Positions 6,008 to 7,501 of a stretch of DNA of 7,501 bases are shown here, in pieces; the first letter of the stretch is position 1; each line of letters opens with the position of its first letter. This DNA comes from Clostridia bacterium (lineage in GTDB: Bacteria; Bacillota; Clostridia; UBA1381). A model generated the notes under the pieces. It was given only the letters and a program-made list of their open reading frames with translations. It ran no database searches and had not been told where the DNA came from. The stretch is taken from the NCBI GenBank assembly GCA_017521775.1, contig JAFXBO010000010.1:1-7501 (forward strand). The letters run 5' to 3'. A program made the translations under genes and the position numbers.

Positions 6008-7183
6008 ATGACAAATCTACTATTAAAAACCTTTATAAAGGATTATTCTAAAACTGACAATCCTAAAATTCGTGCTGCTTACGGAAAGCTTGCAGGATTT
6101 GTAGGAATTGTTTGCAATTTTATTTTGTTTGTTGCAAAAATTTTGATAGGTACTATCTCGGGTTCAGTATCAATAACTGCCGATGCAGTCAACAACCTGT
6201 CTGACGCTTCATCAAGTATTGTCAGTCTTCTCGGTTTTAAATTAGCTGAAAAGCCTGCTGACACAGAGCATCCCTATGGTCACGGCAGATATGAATATCT
6301 ATCGGCACTCTCTGTTGCAGTCATAATCATTCTGATTGGCTTTGAGCTGTTCAAGACAAGTATAGGAAAAATCATCAATCCGTCAACTGTTAATTTCAGT
6401 TGGGTTTTAGTAATCGTTTTGTCGCTTTCAATAATTATTAAGCTATGGATGATGGTATTTAATAATAAGTTAGGTAAAGCCATAAAGTCAGACACCCTGA
6501 TTGCAACTGCACAGGATAGCAGAAATGATGTCATTTCTACTTTAGCAGTTTTATTAGCAGCAATAATTTCGGAATTCACAAGCCTTCAGCTTGACGGTTG
6601 GATTGGTTTGGGTGTTGCAGTATTTATATTGGTGAGTGGTTTTGGTCTTATCAAAGGCACCATCGACCCAATGCTCGGCAGAGCACCTGATGCTGAATTT
6701 GTCAAAAAAGTTCACGACAAAATAATGAGCTATGATGGTGTTTTAGGCGTTCACGACCTTATTGTTCACGATTACGGTCCCTGCAGACAATTTGCAAGTG
6801 TCCATGTGGAAATGGCAGCAGAGGACGATGTGTTAAAAAGCCACGATGTGATTGATAATATTGAATATGATTTCATAGATGATCTGGGATTAAATATGAT
6901 AGTTCATTATGACCCTATCGTAACAAAAAATGAGGTCGTAAGTAATATGAGATATGAAATCAGCCAAATAGTCAAAACAATTAATGAATCTCTTACCATT
7001 CACGATTTAAGAGTTGTGCCTGGTGTAACTCATACAAATCTCGTGTTTGATTGCCTTGCAAATTTCGATTTGGGGTTATCGGATTACGAATTAAAATGTG
7101 CAATATCGGATGCTGTAAAATCTGTTCATCCTGAATACAACTGTGTTATAACCATTGACAAGAATTACGCACCAATTCCATAA
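6008..7183 (+). CDS. Cation diffusion facilitator transporter, MntE-like (probable Mn(II) exporter)
   Basis: This 391-aa protein has the CDF layout: six membrane helices (about 28-215) and a cytoplasmic C-terminal domain (from about 225). The HPYGHGRYEYLSAL loop (88-101) is the family hallmark. The transport site is visible: TM2 carries N62 and D66 (NxxxD in VNNLSD) and TM5 carries D170 and D174 (DSRND). Zinc exporters usually have a His in this site, whereas the Asn-Asp/Asp-Asp set is typical of manganese exporters such as pneumococcal MntE, which is also about this length. Manganese efflux is therefore the best guess. The C-terminal domain has the family's VHDLIVHDYGP (248-258), and a further metal-binding-like fold follows to the end. 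AAGGA lies 9 nt before the start, inside the end of the flippase gene, which suggests translational coupling. No manganese riboswitch or clear MntR site is seen. Confidence 0.92.
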   Translation: MTNLLLKTFIKDYSKTDNPKIRAAYGKLAGFVGIVCNFILFVAKILIGTISGSVSITADAVNNLSDASSSIVSLLGFKLAEKPADTEHPYGHGRYEYLSALSVAVIIILIGFELFKTSIGKIINPSTVNFSWVLVIVLSLSIIIKLWMMVFNNKLGKAIKSDTLIATAQDSRNDVISTLAVLLAAIISEFTSLQLDGWIGLGVAVFILVSGFGLIKGTIDPMLGRAPDAEFVKKVHDKIMSYDGVLGVHDLIVHDYGPCRQFASVHVEMAAEDDVLKSHDVIDNIEYDFIDDLGLNMIVHYDPIVTKNEVVSNMRYEISQIVKTINESLTIHDLRVVPGVTHTNLVFDCLANFDLGLSDYELKCAISDAVKSVHPEYNCVITIDKNYAPIP

Positions 7184-7217
7184 AAAAACTGACAGACTCA
7201 AAGTCTGTCAGTTTTTT
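7183..7217. terminator. Bidirectional terminator between convergent genes
   Basis: A perfect 16-bp stem (7183-7198 with 7202-7217) with a 3-nt loop has core ACTGACAGACT, six A on the left and six T on the right. It overlaps the CDF stop codon and lies 1 nt from the end of the GerW-family gene, so it ends the operon on the plus strand and the facing gene on the minus strand. Confidence 0.92.
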
Positions 7218-7218
7218 A

Positions 7219-7501
7219 TTACATAACATCAACAGGTTTTGCCTGTTCTTTTTCCTGCTTTTCTTTTTTCTTATCTTCCCTCTTTTGCGCAAAATCAGAA
7301 ACAACACAATTTACTTTTTCAATCGCCTCAGGAACCATATCAATTATTTTGTTCACAGGGGAGTTATCAGGAGTAACAGGTAACAATTTTATTGTTCCAT
7401 TACCTACAACCAAAAATGCAATCGGCTTTACATTAGCTCCACCGCCACATCCGCCTCCGAACATAGCTTGTCCGTCATTTGAAACTGGAACAGGTTTTCC
7501 C
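7219..7501 (-). CDS. ytfJ: GerW family sporulation protein (YtfJ), C-terminal part (runs off right edge)
   Basis: The minus-strand frame is open through the right edge, giving about 93 residues of the C-terminus. An ATG at 7462-7464 is internal, because codons upstream continue without a stop (GKPVPVSNDGQA). The Gly-rich FGGGCGGG followed by PIAFLVVGNGTIKLLPV and a DMVPEAIEKV helix is characteristic of GerW/YtfJ, a small forespore protein that Bacillus needs for normal L-alanine germination. The exact biochemical role is not known. After the conserved part there is a strongly charged tail (KREDKKKEKQEKEQ) ending PVDVM. A Cys sits in the Gly-rich motif where I would expect Ser or Ala. The gene converges on the CDF operon and shares its terminator. 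Start, promoter and N-terminus lie outside the window. Confidence 0.9.
   Translation of the reverse strand, partial: GKPVPVSNDGQAMFGGGCGGGANVKPIAFLVVGNGTIKLLPVTPDNSPVNKIIDMVPEAIEKVNCVVSDFAQKREDKKKEKQEKEQAKPVDVM

Noticed and set aside
6079..6579. Two minus-strand frames (6079-6264 and 6280-6579)
   Set aside because: Both are antisense to the CDF gene, which has unambiguous transporter motifs on the plus strand.

Overview
The window is AT-rich and reads as the chromosome of a low-GC, Gram-positive, endospore-lineage Clostridia-type bacterium. This is inferred from a GerW/YtfJ-family sporulation protein, a SpoVB/YtgP-like flippase, a YabE-type 3D-domain protein next to ksgA, a secreted protein with S-layer homology (SLH) repeats, and strong AGGAGG-type ribosome sites. 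Nothing seen allows a genus or species call. There are seven protein genes and one small orphan gene. I see no tRNA, rRNA, insertion sequence or CRISPR array.

Left part (1-3118, minus strand): Reading in the direction of transcription, a strong promoter (TTGACA-18-TATAAT) at 3089-3118 drives a leader of about 134 nt rich in inverted repeats. It is followed by a yabE-like cell-wall gene (DUF348, G5, 3D domains), an intrinsic terminator, and then ksgA/rsmA (16S rRNA dimethyltransferase). The terminator ends only 20 nt before the ksgA start, so ksgA probably depends on read-through. A second terminator separates ksgA from an SLH-domain secreted protein that runs off the left edge.

Middle (3119-3694): A gene-poor AT-rich stretch precedes a small orphan gene (107 or 88 aa) on the plus strand, which has a possible promoter and its own strong terminator.

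Right part (3704-7217, plus strand): One compact operon has a near-consensus promoter (TTGACT-17-TATTAT with extended -10) and ends at a 16-bp terminator hairpin. It encodes a DUF5662 protein with HD-phosphohydrolase-like motifs, a 566-aa MOP-superfamily flippase, and a cation diffusion facilitator whose metal site (N-D / D-D) matches the manganese-exporting MntE type. Gene spacings are 13 and 5 nt. A GerW-family gene converges on this operon from the right edge and shares the terminator.

Two theme clusters appear: cell envelope and ribosome maturation on the left, and envelope lipid flipping plus metal efflux plus a possible phosphohydrolase on the right. I found no convincing novel defence or mobile system. 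The least explained items are the structured yabE leader, the intercistronic terminator before ksgA, the orphan small protein, and the DUF5662-flippase-CDF operon with a palindrome over its promoter.
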